From positions 70,566 to 134,565 of the forward strand of contig NZ_JAGGPN010000042.1 of the NCBI RefSeq assembly GCF_018613795.1: a stretch of DNA of 64,000 nucleotides, in the 5' to 3' direction. Positions 1 to 8,240 of this stretch are shown here, one piece after another. The stretch is from Arthrobacter sp. ISL-65. GTDB lineage: Bacteria; Actinomycetota; Actinomycetes; Actinomycetales; Micrococcaceae. A program made the translations under genes and the position numbers. A model generated the notes under the pieces. That model did not search any database, was not told where the DNA came from, and worked only from the letters and a program-made list of their open reading frames with translations. Position 1 is the first letter of the stretch; every line of letters begins with the position of its first letter.

Positions 1-1
1 C

Positions 2-166
2 GGACTCGACATGACGCCCGCGCAGGTGGAGGACGCCGTCCGCGTCGACGCCGACGAGTGGAAGACCGAGCTCGCCTCGATCGAGGAGTGGTTCGCGAAC
101 TTCGGCGATTCGCTGCCCGCAGCGCTCCAGCAGGAGCTCGACGGCCTGAAGGGCCGTCTGGCCTAG
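2..166 (+). CDS. pckG: Phosphoenolpyruvate carboxykinase (GTP), C-terminal end only
   Basis: The window opens inside a gene. The frame starting at base 2 gives 54 residues and stops at 164-166. The peptide (LDMTPAQVEDAV, DEWKTELASIEEWF, LPAALQQELDGLKGRL) matches the usual C-terminus of GTP-dependent PEP carboxykinase, where a run of acidic and aromatic helices follows the catalytic core. The enzyme converts oxaloacetate to PEP in gluconeogenesis in the cytoplasm. No catalytic residues are visible because they lie upstream of the window. A strong terminator follows 34 bases after the stop. The family call rests on recognition of this tail only. Confidence 0.85.
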   Translation, partial: GLDMTPAQVEDAVRVDADEWKTELASIEEWFANFGDSLPAALQQELDGLKGRLA

Positions 167-199
167 ACCACGCCCTTTTTAGGCCGGTCAACAAAGTAC

Positions 200-243
200 A
201 CGGCGGCCCCGCACCTTTTTCTTCAAAGGTGCGGGGCCGCCGT
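200..243 (+). terminator. Intrinsic terminator of pckG
   Basis: Perfect 18-bp arms (200-217 and 226-243) enclose an 8-nt loop. The stem is mostly G+C (CGGCGGCCCCGCACC). It lies just downstream of the pckG stop. No long U tract follows, as is common in high-GC actinobacteria. Confidence 0.8.
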
Positions 244-253
244 CGTCCGTTCC

Positions 254-318
254 GGAGTTTTTGTACAGATAATGGGCGCTAAACGCCCCTAAAGTCGCGA
301 CAAGTGTACAAAAACTCC
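254..318. repeat. 65-bp composite palindromic element with 14-bp terminal inverted repeats
   Basis: The ends GGAGTTTTTGTACA (254-267) and TGTACAAAAACTCC (305-318) are perfect inverted repeats. Inside sit a second inverted repeat, GGGCG/CGCCC (274-278 and 284-288), and the palindrome GTCGCGAC (294-301). It lies between the convergent pckG and hmp genes. It could serve as a terminator for hmp or be a small non-coding repeat element; no ORF is present. Confidence 0.7.
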
Positions 319-331
319 CCAGCCTTAGGGG

Positions 332-1492
332 CTAGGCGGCCAGCCAGATGTCCGGGCCGAAGACCTCGTAGTGGATCCGTGTTGCGGGGATGCCTGCCTC
401 GATGGCCTCGTTGCGGATGTTCTTCATGAACGGCAGCGGGCCGCACAGGTACAGGGAGGCGTTGGCGGGCAGGTCCACCTCGCGCAGGGACATGAAGCCG
501 GACTTCGTGCCCGCCTGCGGTTCCTCCAGCCAGAGCTGGAGGTCGGCGCCGTCGAGGCGCTCGACGTCGTCCGTCATCTGGGAGCGCAACGCCCAGCTGT
601 CCATGGTGCTTTCGGCGTGAAGGACCAGCACTTGGCGGTCGGAGCCGGTTTCGGCGAGGGAACGCAGGATCGAGGCGGTGGGCGTGCAGCCAATACCCGC
701 GGAGGCGAGAACCACAGGACCGTCACCGTCCTTCAGGGTGATTTCGCCGTAAGGGTTGGAGCTTTCGATGATGTCTCCGACCTCCACGCTGTTGTGGAGC
801 ACGGGAGAGACCTCCCCGCCGTCGTCGATCTTGGTGGTGAAGCTGCGGCTGGTGCCGGCATCGCCGGAGAGCGAGTACTGCCGGACCTGGCGGAGGCCGT
901 CGGGCAGGGTAATTTTGACGCTGATGTACTGGCCTGGAAGCGCGGCGGTGACCGGGGTGTCATCCGCAGGGGCGAGGGTGAACGTCACGGCACCTGTTCC
1001 GGCGGGGGTCTTTTCAACTACGGTCCAGGGCATCCACATTCGAGTGTTCGCCTGGGCCGCGTAAAGGCCTTTTTCCAGCTTGATCAGGGCGTCCGCCATG
1101 AGCCAGTACACCTCGGTCCAGGCTTCTGCAATTTCCGGGGTGATGACCTCGGCCAGGTCCTCGGCGATAGCGGCAAAGAGGTGCTCATAGACCACCTGGT
1201 ACTGCGGCTCGGCGATGCCGAGGGAAGCGTGCCGGTGCGCGATGCGGGACAGCACGGTTTCCGGGACGGTGTCCGGGTTGTTGACCAGGTGGGTCGCGAA
1301 GGCGGCGATGCTTCCGGCCAGGGCCTGCTGCTGGTTGCCGTTGCGCTGGTTGGAGCGGCTGAACAGCCCGTCCAGGAGTTCCGGGTGCGCGGCGAAGAGC
1401 CTGTCATAGAACTTGGGGGTGATCTCGCCGATTCGTGAACCGACCAGGGGAAGGGTGGCTTCGATGATAGGACGGGCTTTGTCCGAGAGCAT
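332..1492 (-). CDS. hmp: Flavohemoprotein (nitric oxide dioxygenase)
   Basis: Converts NO plus O2 to nitrate using NAD(P)H in the cytoplasm. The 386-residue protein has the full family layout: a globin domain (about 1-140) with Tyr29 at the B10 position, Gln near 54 and the proximal His in RHAS (about 88); an FAD domain with RQYSLS (about 204-209); and an NAD-binding domain with GIGCTPTAS and a YEVFGP C-terminus. Start ATG at 1492 is preceded by AGGAG at good spacing; the open frame continues 77 codons further upstream without homology, so the longer start is rejected. It lies downstream of an Rrf2-type regulator gene on the same strand, with two palindromes in the intervening 199 bases, which suggests NO-responsive repression. 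Confidence 0.95.
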   Translation of the reverse strand: MLSDKARPIIEATLPLVGSRIGEITPKFYDRLFAAHPELLDGLFSRSNQRNGNQQQALAGSIAAFATHLVNNPDTVPETVLSRIAHRHASLGIAEPQYQVVYEHLFAAIAEDLAEVITPEIAEAWTEVYWLMADALIKLEKGLYAAQANTRMWMPWTVVEKTPAGTGAVTFTLAPADDTPVTAALPGQYISVKITLPDGLRQVRQYSLSGDAGTSRSFTTKIDDGGEVSPVLHNSVEVGDIIESSNPYGEITLKDGDGPVVLASAGIGCTPTASILRSLAETGSDRQVLVLHAESTMDSWALRSQMTDDVERLDGADLQLWLEEPQAGTKSGFMSLREVDLPANASLYLCGPLPFMKNIRNEAIEAGIPATRIHYEVFGPDIWLAA

Positions 1493-1545
1493 TGACACTC
1501 CTGAGCTAGTGGTCCGGGGTCTTTGGCCGGACCGGTACTGCCGAT

Positions 1546-1566
1546 ACTCGCATTCGAAATACGAGT
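1546..1566 (-). promoter_or_regulatory. Candidate NsrR operator upstream of hmp
   Basis: ACTCGCATT and AATACGAGT (1546-1554 and 1558-1566) form an inverted repeat with 3-nt spacer and one mismatch. This 9-3-9 geometry with AT-rich inner and CG-rich outer parts resembles actinobacterial NsrR sites as I remember them. It lies 54 bases upstream of the hmp start, next to the gene for an NsrR-like protein. The assignment to NsrR is an inference. Confidence 0.6.
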
Positions 1567-1579
1567 TTCTGCATGGTCT

Positions 1580-1600
1580 ATTTCTACACCTTGTAGAAAT
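1580..1600 (-). promoter_or_regulatory. Second palindromic operator upstream of hmp
   Basis: ATTTCTACA (1580-1588) and TGTAGAAAT (1592-1600) are perfect 9-bp arms around CCT. It has the same 9-3-9 geometry as the site at 1546-1566 but a different sequence, so it may bind a second regulator or the same one with lower specificity. It lies in the hmp upstream region, 88 bases before the start. Confidence 0.6.
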
Positions 1601-1691
1601 GATTTTCCAAATGGAGAAGGGCCCCAGTGAGGTAGGGGGCAGGGGCGCGCAGCGGCGCGCAGGGGCGGCCGGGTCAGGCGGGTGAGGCGGC

Positions 1692-2141
1692 TCAGGCGCC
1701 GGGGCGCAGCCCGATGGCCTCAAAAACGGGTGTCATCTGGCGGGAGGTCGGCAGGTCGGCCACCACGACGTCGTCGAGCTCGCGGTAAAAAGCCTCGCGC
1801 GCCCGCGCCATGGCACCGCGGAGCCGGCATTCATTGATGAGGGGGCAGCTGCCCGCCGGGCCTATGCACTCGGCGGCGTCCTCCCTGGTATCCAGTTGCC
1901 GCAGGACCTGCCCCACGGTCACGCGGTGGCCGGCCGCGCTGAGCCGCGAGCCTCCGTTGCGGCCACGCTCAACGTCAATCAGCCCCAGCATCCGCAGCTT
2001 CGCCACGGCCTTGCTGACGTGGTTGTAGGGGGTTCCCACGGCGTCCGCGACGTTCTGGGTGGTAAGCAGGCCGCCCTCGGGTGCGGCTGCGAGCACCATA
2101 AGGGCGCGCAGGCTGACATCCGCGAAGGCGTTGATTTTCAT
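1692..2141 (-). CDS. nsrR: Rrf2-family iron-sulfur regulator, NsrR-like
   Basis: A 149-residue transcription factor with an N-terminal winged helix (Rrf2 fold, LRALMVLAAA...LTTQNVADAV...HVSKAVAKL) and three cysteines at 92, 99 and 105 for an Fe-S cluster. Asp8 is present; in the Streptomyces NsrR this residue is the fourth cluster ligand, which supports NsrR over other Rrf2 types. It sits directly upstream of hmp in the same direction, with two palindromes between. This is the expected arrangement for a repressor of NO detoxification whose cluster is destroyed by NO. The start ATG has no clear Shine-Dalgarno but has TAGGCT 6 nt upstream, so the mRNA is probably leaderless. Confidence 0.85.
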   Translation of the reverse strand: MKINAFADVSLRALMVLAAAPEGGLLTTQNVADAVGTPYNHVSKAVAKLRMLGLIDVERGRNGGSRLSAAGHRVTVGQVLRQLDTREDAAECIGPAGSCPLINECRLRGAMARAREAFYRELDDVVVADLPTSRQMTPVFEAIGLRPGA

Positions 2142-2241
2142 GCTTCTAGCCTAATGACCTGTGCAAATCGCAGTTCCGTCCGGTGGAAATCGCATGGCCA
2201 TGCCCGTCGCGTGCGTGCCGCGACCCGCCCTTCCGCCCGGT

Positions 2242-2724
2242 CTAGTCCGCCCAAATGACAGGCTCGTTGGAGTCGGCGGCGAGGTCGCCGAACTCCCACT
2301 CACTGCCCTCGGTGGTGGGGGAGTACGGCAGGACGGCTGCGAACACCGCGCCGTCCCGGTGCTCGGTGGCCACATGGATGGCGTCCGAGTCCTCCTCGAC
2401 CAGGGTGATGTCGCAGACGATGGCGGCAGCGCGGAACTCGTCCCGGTGCTGGCGCAAAAGTTCCGTGATGTCGCGGATCATCGCGTCGGCGTCGAACTCG
2501 CTGTCCCCGTCGGCATCCGGATCTGCCGGCGAAACAGCGACGAGGCGGACGTCACCGCCGTCCTCCACCACAAGGGCGAACGGCAGAAACCCGCCGCTGC
2601 GCTCAAGCTGCTCCTGGGCCGCCGCCATTCCGGTGCCCAGGAGGTTTTCCAGATCCGTGGCGGTCGAGTCGGGCACGGATGCGCGCCACGATGACTGGGC
2701 CGGGGTCGAGTCGGGTGATGCCAC
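2242..2724 (-). CDS. Conserved hypothetical protein next to manB
   Basis: A 160-residue acidic protein with no signal peptide or membrane segment. It starts 9 bases after the phosphomannomutase stop codon, so the two are very likely co-transcribed. The sequence looks like a soluble alpha/beta fold (FLPFALVVEDGGDVRLVAV, AIHVATEHRDGAVFAAVLPY). I recognise it only as a conserved actinobacterial hypothetical and cannot assign a function. Confidence 0.75.
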   Translation of the reverse strand: MASPDSTPAQSSWRASVPDSTATDLENLLGTGMAAAQEQLERSGGFLPFALVVEDGGDVRLVAVSPADPDADGDSEFDADAMIRDITELLRQHRDEFRAAAIVCDITLVEEDSDAIHVATEHRDGAVFAAVLPYSPTTEGSEWEFGDLAADSNEPVIWAD

Positions 2725-2733
2725 GGGGCTGTC

Positions 2734-4152
2734 CTAGCTGCGGACCAGAGCCAGCACGCGGTCGCGCACCCGCTCCATCGTGGCCCGGTCCGTGGCTTCG
2801 GCGTTCAGCCGGAGGTACGGTTCGGTGTTGGAGGGGCGCAGGTTGAACCAGAAGCTGCCGTCGGCCGCGGTGAAGGTGCTGCCGTCAAGGTGGTCCACCG
2901 CCACGTTCTCGGTTTCGAAATCGGCGCGGACGCGCTCCACTGCGCCGGCCTTGTCATCGATTTCGGAGTTGATTTCGCCGGAGGAAACGTACGGTTCGTA
3001 CTCCCGGCCGAGCTCAGAAAGCGGGCCGTCCTGTTCACCCAGGGCGGCCAGCACGTGCATGGCCGCAAGCATGCCGGTGTCCGCGTTCCAGAAGTCACGG
3101 AAGTAGAAGTGGGCGGAGTGCTCCCCGCCAAAGATGGCGCCCTCCTCCGCCATGACGGCCTTGATGAAGGAATGGCCCACCCGGGTACGCACCGCACGTC
3201 CGCCGTCTTCGGCGACGAGTTCCGGCACAGCGCGGGAGGTCAGGAGGTTGTGGATGATGGTGGGATTTGCTTCGCCCTGCGCCTTTGCGCGGGCGATTTC
3301 GCGGCGGGCCACCATGCCCGTGATGGCCGACGGCGAGACCGCCTCGCCCTTTTCATCGATGACGAAGCAGCGGTCGGCGTCGCCGTCGAACGCCAGGCCG
3401 ATGTCCGCACCGTGTTCGACGACGGCGGCCTGCAGGTCGCGCAGATTTTCCGGTTCCAGGGGGTTGGCCGGGTGGTTCGGGAAGGAGCCGTCCAGTTCGA
3501 AGTAGAGCGGAACGATGTCGAAGGGCAGTTTCGGCAGCAGCGTGTCGCCCAGGACGGCCGGGGTGGTCAGTCCAGCCATGCCGTTGCCTGCGTCCACTAC
3601 GACCTTGAGGGGGCGCGAACCGGAAAGGTCCACGAGCGTGCGGAGGTATTCGGCGTAGTCCTTCAGCACGTCACGGACGCCGATCTGGCCCTGCGTTTCG
3701 GCAGCCGGGATGGAGCCGGTGTTCAGGTACTGCTCAGCGAGTGCCTGGATCTCCTTGAGGCCCGTCTCGGAGGAGATGGGGACGGCGCCGGCCTTGGCCA
3801 TCTTGATGCCGTTGTATGCGGCGGGGTTGTGGCTTGCGGTGAACGTGGCACCTGCGGCGTTCAGGGCCCCGCACGCGTAGTACAGCTCGTCCGTGGAGAT
3901 CAGGTCCAGCAGCTGGACGTTGGCCCCGCGGGTGGCGGCGCCGTTGGCGAACGCCTTGCTGAATTCAGGGGAGGAGGGGCGCATGTCGCCGCCGACCAGG
4001 ACGGTCTGGCCCTCCAGGCCAAGTACGTCAACGAACGCTGCGCCTACGGCTTCGACGATTTCGGCGGTGATGGATTCGCCCACGATGCCGCGGACGTCAT
4101 ACGCCTTGAACGAGGCCGAAAGGTCAAAAGTACTGGTCTGGTCGCTAGTCAC
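2734..4152 (-). CDS. manB: Phosphomannomutase/phosphoglucomutase
   Basis: A 472-residue alpha-D-phosphohexomutase that interconverts hexose 6- and 1-phosphates for GDP-mannose and glycan synthesis. All four family motifs are visible: the phosphoserine loop TASHNP (Ser107), the metal loop FDGDADR, the sugar-specificity loop GGEHSAHFYFRDFWNADTG and the phosphate-binding RPSNTEPYLRLN near the C-terminus. The GEHSAHFYF loop is typical of the bifunctional mannose/glucose enzymes. Start is GTG at 4152; it lacks a Shine-Dalgarno but has TAAGAT 7 nt upstream, suggesting leaderless translation. The downstream small gene is in the same operon. Confidence 0.95.
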   Translation of the reverse strand: MTSDQTSTFDLSASFKAYDVRGIVGESITAEIVEAVGAAFVDVLGLEGQTVLVGGDMRPSSPEFSKAFANGAATRGANVQLLDLISTDELYYACGALNAAGATFTASHNPAAYNGIKMAKAGAVPISSETGLKEIQALAEQYLNTGSIPAAETQGQIGVRDVLKDYAEYLRTLVDLSGSRPLKVVVDAGNGMAGLTTPAVLGDTLLPKLPFDIVPLYFELDGSFPNHPANPLEPENLRDLQAAVVEHGADIGLAFDGDADRCFVIDEKGEAVSPSAITGMVARREIARAKAQGEANPTIIHNLLTSRAVPELVAEDGGRAVRTRVGHSFIKAVMAEEGAIFGGEHSAHFYFRDFWNADTGMLAAMHVLAALGEQDGPLSELGREYEPYVSSGEINSEIDDKAGAVERVRADFETENVAVDHLDGSTFTAADGSFWFNLRPSNTEPYLRLNAEATDRATMERVRDRVLALVRS

Positions 4153-4281
4153 GGCACTTATCTTACGGGCAAGCCCGAAGCAGCCTGTGGAGGGGAAGTC
4201 ACAGAAGTTCGCGCCGGCCGTTTGTCCACATGGCCGGTGCCCGGGGTTTGGTGTGTCAGGGCCGGCTGGGATACTGAATCA

Positions 4282-6495
4282 ATGGCAAATAACCAGCACG
4301 CTCCTGTCCTTGCTTCTGCCCCCGGCCCCTCCGGTACCGGCGCCGGAAGGGAACAGGAAGCGGTCACTGGGACCCGCGGCCAGGCCCTGTCGGTGCTGCG
4401 CGAGCTGGTAGGCCGGCCGGATGCCGACTTCCACGACGGCCAGTTCGAGGCCATCGAGGCGCTGGTCGACGGCGGCCGCCGGACCCTAGTGGTGCAGCGG
4501 ACGGGCTGGGGAAAATCCGCCGTTTACTTCGTGGCGTCCCTGCTGCTCCGGCGGCGCGGGGCGGGACCCACGCTGATCGTTTCGCCGCTGCTCGCCCTGA
4601 TGCGCGACCAGGTGGCGGCTGCCGCCCGGGCAGGCGTCCGGGCCGTGGCCATCAACTCTGCCAACCAGCTGGAGTGGGATACGGTGCGGGAGCAGCTTGC
4701 TGCCGACCAGGTGGATGTCCTGCTGGTGTCCCCCGAACGGCTCACCAACCCTTCGTTCCGCGAAAACCAGCTGCCAGAACTCATCCGGCGCACGGGGCTG
4801 CTGGTTATCGACGAGGCCCACTGCATCTCAGACTGGGGCCACGACTTCCGGCCCGACTACCGTCGCATCGCCGACCTCATCGCGGAGCTGCCGGACACCG
4901 TGCCTGTACTGGCCACCACAGCCACTGCCAACTCGAGGGTGGTCCACGACATCGAGGAACAGCTGGGCGACGGCGTGCTGACCATCCGCGGCGCATTGGG
5001 CAGGGAGTCGCTGCGGCTCGGGGTCCTGGCGCTGCCCGACTCGCGCGAGCGTCTCGGCTGGCTGCTCACGCACCTTGCGGATCTGCAGGGCAGCGGGATC
5101 ATCTACACCCTGACGGTCTCCGCCGCCGAGGACACCGCCAGGCTGCTCGCGGAGGCAGGCCACAAGGTACTGGCATATACCGGCCGCACAGACCCGGCAG
5201 ACCGGGAGAGGGCGGAGCAGCTCCTTAAGGACAACCAGGTCAAGGCATTGGTGGCCACCTCCGCGCTGGGGATGGGCTTCGATAAGCCGGACCTCGGTTT
5301 CGTGGTGCACCTCGGCGCACCGTCATCCCCGGTTGCCTACTACCAGCAGGTGGGAAGGGCGGGCCGTGGTGCCGCCAATGCAGACGTCTTGCTCCTGCCG
5401 GGGTCCGAGGACCGCGAAATCTGGCAGTACTTCGCCACGGCCTCCATGCCCTCCGAGGAGAAGGCCACCGCTGTGCTGACCGCGCTGGCGGAAGCAGGTT
5501 CGGCCGTGTCCACCGTTGCTTTGGAAGCCCGGGTGGACCTGCGCCGGACGCCCCTGGAACTCCTGCTGAAGGTGCTCGCCGTGGACGGCGCAGTGGAACG
5601 GGTAGGCGGCGGCTGGCGCTCCACCGGAATGCCCTGGACGTACGACGCCGAACGGTACCGCCGCATCGCGGAGGCCCGGGTGGACGAGCAGGACTCCATG
5701 GTCATCTACCAGGACACCGCCGGGTGCCGGATGGAGTACATCACCTCGGTCCTGGACGATGAAACCGCCGCCGCGTGCGGCCGCTGCGACAACTGCGCAG
5801 GGAGATGGTTCCCCTCGGAGGTCGCCTCCACAGCCACGGAGGCTGCCGGGCAGACCCTCAGCCGTGCGGGCATCGTGCTGGAGTCCAGGCTCCAGTGGCC
5901 CAGCGGAATGGACCGCCTCGGGGTGCCGGTGAAAGGCAAGATCAAACCTGACGAAAACACGGCGGACGGCCGGGTCCTCGCCAGACTGACGGATCTGGGC
6001 TGGGGCGGGGCGCTGCGCGAACTCTTCGCAGCCGGGGCTCCGGACCGAGCTGTCGATCCCGGCATGCTGCAGGCCTGTGTCCAGGTGCTCCGCGAATGGG
6101 GCACCGGTGATTCCCGGATTCCGGGCTGGAGCGGCGCAGGCAGGCCGGCGGCGATCGTCAGCATGCCCTCGCGCAGCAGGCCCGAACTCGTGGACTCCCT
6201 GGCCCGGGGCATCTCCCAAATCGGCCGCATCCCGTACATCGGCCAGCTGCAGCTCGAGCACGGCGGGCCCACCGGCGGACGCGGCGGCAACAGCGCTTAC
6301 CGGCTGGCCGGTGTGTGGGACCGTCTCGTGGTGGGGGAGTCACTGTCGGCAGAGCTCGCTGGCCTGGGCGGCGGCAGCGTGATGCTCATCGACGACCTCG
6401 TGGACAGCCGGTGGACCGTCACCGTCGCGGGACGCGCGCTCAGGCGGGCCGGTGCGGGCGCGGTGCTTCCGCTGGCACTGGCCCAGGCCGGCTGA
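4282..6495 (+). CDS. recQ: RecQ-family DNA helicase fused to a phosphoribosyltransferase-like domain
   Basis: A 737-residue SF2 helicase for DNA repair and recombination. Motifs in order: Walker A QRTGWGKS (Lys78), DEAH in LLVIDEAHCISDWGHDFRPD (about 177), ATTATAN, YQQVGRAGRG, and a zinc-binding block with CRMEY (about 482) and CGRCDNC (about 499). The C-terminus has no HRDC domain. It instead carries a type I phosphoribosyltransferase-like segment with VMLIDDLVDSRWT (about 700), which resembles the PRPP-binding loop. The open frame runs 464 codons further upstream, but that stretch is antisense to manB and is rejected. The ATG at 4282 lies 6 nt after GATACT, fitting a leaderless mRNA. The 3' end overlaps the convergent MFS gene by 56 bases. 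Confidence 0.9.
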   Translation: MANNQHAPVLASAPGPSGTGAGREQEAVTGTRGQALSVLRELVGRPDADFHDGQFEAIEALVDGGRRTLVVQRTGWGKSAVYFVASLLLRRRGAGPTLIVSPLLALMRDQVAAAARAGVRAVAINSANQLEWDTVREQLAADQVDVLLVSPERLTNPSFRENQLPELIRRTGLLVIDEAHCISDWGHDFRPDYRRIADLIAELPDTVPVLATTATANSRVVHDIEEQLGDGVLTIRGALGRESLRLGVLALPDSRERLGWLLTHLADLQGSGIIYTLTVSAAEDTARLLAEAGHKVLAYTGRTDPADRERAEQLLKDNQVKALVATSALGMGFDKPDLGFVVHLGAPSSPVAYYQQVGRAGRGAANADVLLLPGSEDREIWQYFATASMPSEEKATAVLTALAEAGSAVSTVALEARVDLRRTPLELLLKVLAVDGAVERVGGGWRSTGMPWTYDAERYRRIAEARVDEQDSMVIYQDTAGCRMEYITSVLDDETAAACGRCDNCAGRWFPSEVASTATEAAGQTLSRAGIVLESRLQWPSGMDRLGVPVKGKIKPDENTADGRVLARLTDLGWGGALRELFAAGAPDRAVDPGMLQACVQVLREWGTGDSRIPGWSGAGRPAAIVSMPSRSRPELVDSLARGISQIGRIPYIGQLQLEHGGPTGGRGGNSAYRLAGVWDRLVVGESLSAELAGLGGGSVMLIDDLVDSRWTVTVAGRALRRAGAGAVLPLALAQAG

Positions 6496-7915
6496 CCTCG
6501 GCCCCCGCGTGCCGGTGCAGCATAAAGCTGTCGGCGGTGCTGAGGAGCATCAGCACCGCAATCGACAGGAACGCCCCACGGTAGGCGGCCACGCCGCTGC
6601 CGTCCGGTCCGGCTGACAAAATGGCGCCAAACCCGGACGAGATCAGGGAATCCGACTCGAAGACGCGCAGCAGCAGGGCGCCCACTGCGATGCCGGCCCC
6701 CGTGGCCAGCTGCACAAGCGTCGCCGAGACAGCGTTGGCTGACGTCAGCTGCTCCGGCACGATATCTGCGTACTGGACAGATGCGTACGCGGAGAAGCCG
6801 ATGGAACGGAACGCCCCGCTGCACACGAGCAGCGCGAACACCAGCGGTTCCGGTGTTGCCGGGGTCAGCATCGCGCAGAGGGCGAAAGTCGTAGCCGACG
6901 CCAGGGACGCGAACACCAGCACCGGCTTGAACCCGAAACGCCTGATGAGCGGCGTCGTGGCGGGTTTGATGCCGATGTTTCCGATGAACACGGCGGCAAC
7001 CATGATGCCTGCGTGCAGGGGGCTCCACCCGAAGCCGTTCTGGAACATCAGCGGCAACAGGAACGGCACGGCACTGATGGTCAGCCGGTAGATGAAGCCG
7101 CCCGAATTGGTGGCCCGGAAGGTGCGGGTGCCGAACACCGTCAGGTCAAACAACGGGTGTGCCGCGCGTCGCATCCAGAAGACCGCCGCTGCCAGCGCGA
7201 GAACCCCGGCCAGAATGCTGGGCCAGGTCCAAAAGCCGCCGGGGTGGCCGCTGGCCAGTTCAAGGCCCGCCACCAGCGCGCCCACGCCGGCCGTTGTCAG
7301 GGCAAGCCCAAGCCAGTCCAGCCGGCGGGCCCGGTCGCCGGGAACCGCAGGAACCAGGCGCAGGGCGGCGAGGAAGGCTGCGGCGCCGAGCGGCAGGTTG
7401 ATCAGGAAGATCCAGTGCCAGGACAGGTAGGTGGTCAGAGCGCCGCCCACCAGTGGTGCGAGGACCGGAGCCAGCAGCCCCGGCCAGACGAGATAGGCGG
7501 TGGCGCGCAGCAGATCCGACTTTGGCGTCCCGCGAAGCACCAGCAGTGTACCGACCGGCACCATCATCGCCCCGCCCAGGCCCTGCAGGACGCGGCTGAT
7601 GGTCAGCACCGTGAGGTCCTGGCTGGCTGCGCACAGCAGCGACGCCAAAGTAAAGACCGCGATGGCCAGGCAAAAAATCCGCCGGGCCCCGAGGCGCTCG
7701 GCCAGCCAGCCGCTCAGTGGGATACCCATGGCCACTGTCATCAGGTAGGCGGTCATGGTGATGTTTACGCTGGCCGACGGCACCCCAAAGTCCCCGGCGA
7801 TGCTCGGGATGGCGGTGGTCAGCACGGTCCCGTCCAGGAACTCCATGAAGAACGTGGCCGCCACAAGCAGGGCAAGCCTGGGGCTCCAGGCTGCGTTGGG
7901 GGAAAGCTTGCTCAT
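6440..7915 (-). CDS. MFS drug/metabolite exporter, DHA2 (EmrB/QacA) type
   Basis: A 491-residue inner-membrane proton-coupled efflux protein with about 14 hydrophobic segments. Family features: the first helix motif FLDGTVLTTAIPSIAGDFG (motif D1), WLAERLGARRIF in the loop after helix 2 (motif A), RVLQGLGGAMMVPVG (motif B) and PVLAPLVGGALTTYLSWHWIF (motif C, antiporter signature). Substrate cannot be told from sequence. The C-terminal tail (AEAPRPHRPA) is encoded antisense to the end of recQ. It stands alone; an AGGA lies 8-9 nt before the ATG. Confidence 0.9.
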   Translation of the reverse strand: MSKLSPNAAWSPRLALLVAATFFMEFLDGTVLTTAIPSIAGDFGVPSASVNITMTAYLMTVAMGIPLSGWLAERLGARRIFCLAIAVFTLASLLCAASQDLTVLTISRVLQGLGGAMMVPVGTLLVLRGTPKSDLLRATAYLVWPGLLAPVLAPLVGGALTTYLSWHWIFLINLPLGAAAFLAALRLVPAVPGDRARRLDWLGLALTTAGVGALVAGLELASGHPGGFWTWPSILAGVLALAAAVFWMRRAAHPLFDLTVFGTRTFRATNSGGFIYRLTISAVPFLLPLMFQNGFGWSPLHAGIMVAAVFIGNIGIKPATTPLIRRFGFKPVLVFASLASATTFALCAMLTPATPEPLVFALLVCSGAFRSIGFSAYASVQYADIVPEQLTSANAVSATLVQLATGAGIAVGALLLRVFESDSLISSGFGAILSAGPDGSGVAAYRGAFLSIAVLMLLSTADSFMLHRHAGAEVSRPGPVPAEAPRPHRPA

Positions 7916-8030
7916 GCAATCATCCTGACACCGGAAAGCGGTTTATTGCCTTGGTGGTCCGGCACTCGGACGGCCGCTACGGCCGGACTGGCGGCGCCAA
8001 GCGGCAGGGAAGGGGCCCGGGAACGCAAAC

Positions 8031-8054
8031 GGCCCCGGTCCAAGGACCGGGGCC
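8031..8054 (-). terminator. Terminator of tRNA-Ser(GCT)
   Basis: Perfect 11-bp arms GGCCCCGGTCC and GGACCGGGGCC with a 2-nt loop, followed on the minus strand by GTTTGCGTT. It lies just past the 3' end of the tRNA gene. Confidence 0.75.
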
Positions 8055-8059
8055 AAACG

Positions 8060-8147
8060 CGGAGACGGGGGGATTTGAACCCCCGGTGGAGTTGTGCCCC
8101 ACACTTCATTAGCAGTGAAGCCCATTCGGCCGCTCTGGCACGTCTCC
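8060..8147 (-). tRNA. tRNA-Ser (anticodon GCT)
   Basis: On the minus strand the sequence folds as a class II tRNA. The acceptor arm is GGAGACG/CGTCTCC with discriminator G. The anticodon stem CTTCA/TGAAG holds the loop CTGCTAA, giving anticodon GCT. The variable arm is long and the T-loop is GGTTCAAATCC. It reads AGC/AGT serine codons. CCA is not encoded. Confidence 0.95.
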
Positions 8148-8198
8148 AATTGCTATTCCTAGCCCACCAAGGATACGCAGAACCGGCCATCCAGTGCA

Positions 8199-8240
8199 AA
8201 ACGGCCGGGGTGGCCCGCCCGAAACGCGCCAGCCCCGGCC
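8199..8240 (-). terminator. Terminator of the S9 peptidase gene
   Basis: GGCCGGGG (8203-8210) pairs with CCCCGGCC (8233-8240), extended by TGGC/GCCA around a one-base bulge. On the minus strand it is followed by GTTTTGC. It lies between the peptidase stop at 8311 and the tRNA. Confidence 0.55.

Noticed and set aside
2890..4281. A plus-strand open frame continuous with recQ that would add 464 residues
   Set aside because: It is antisense to manB, has no domain character, and recQ has a good start at 4282.
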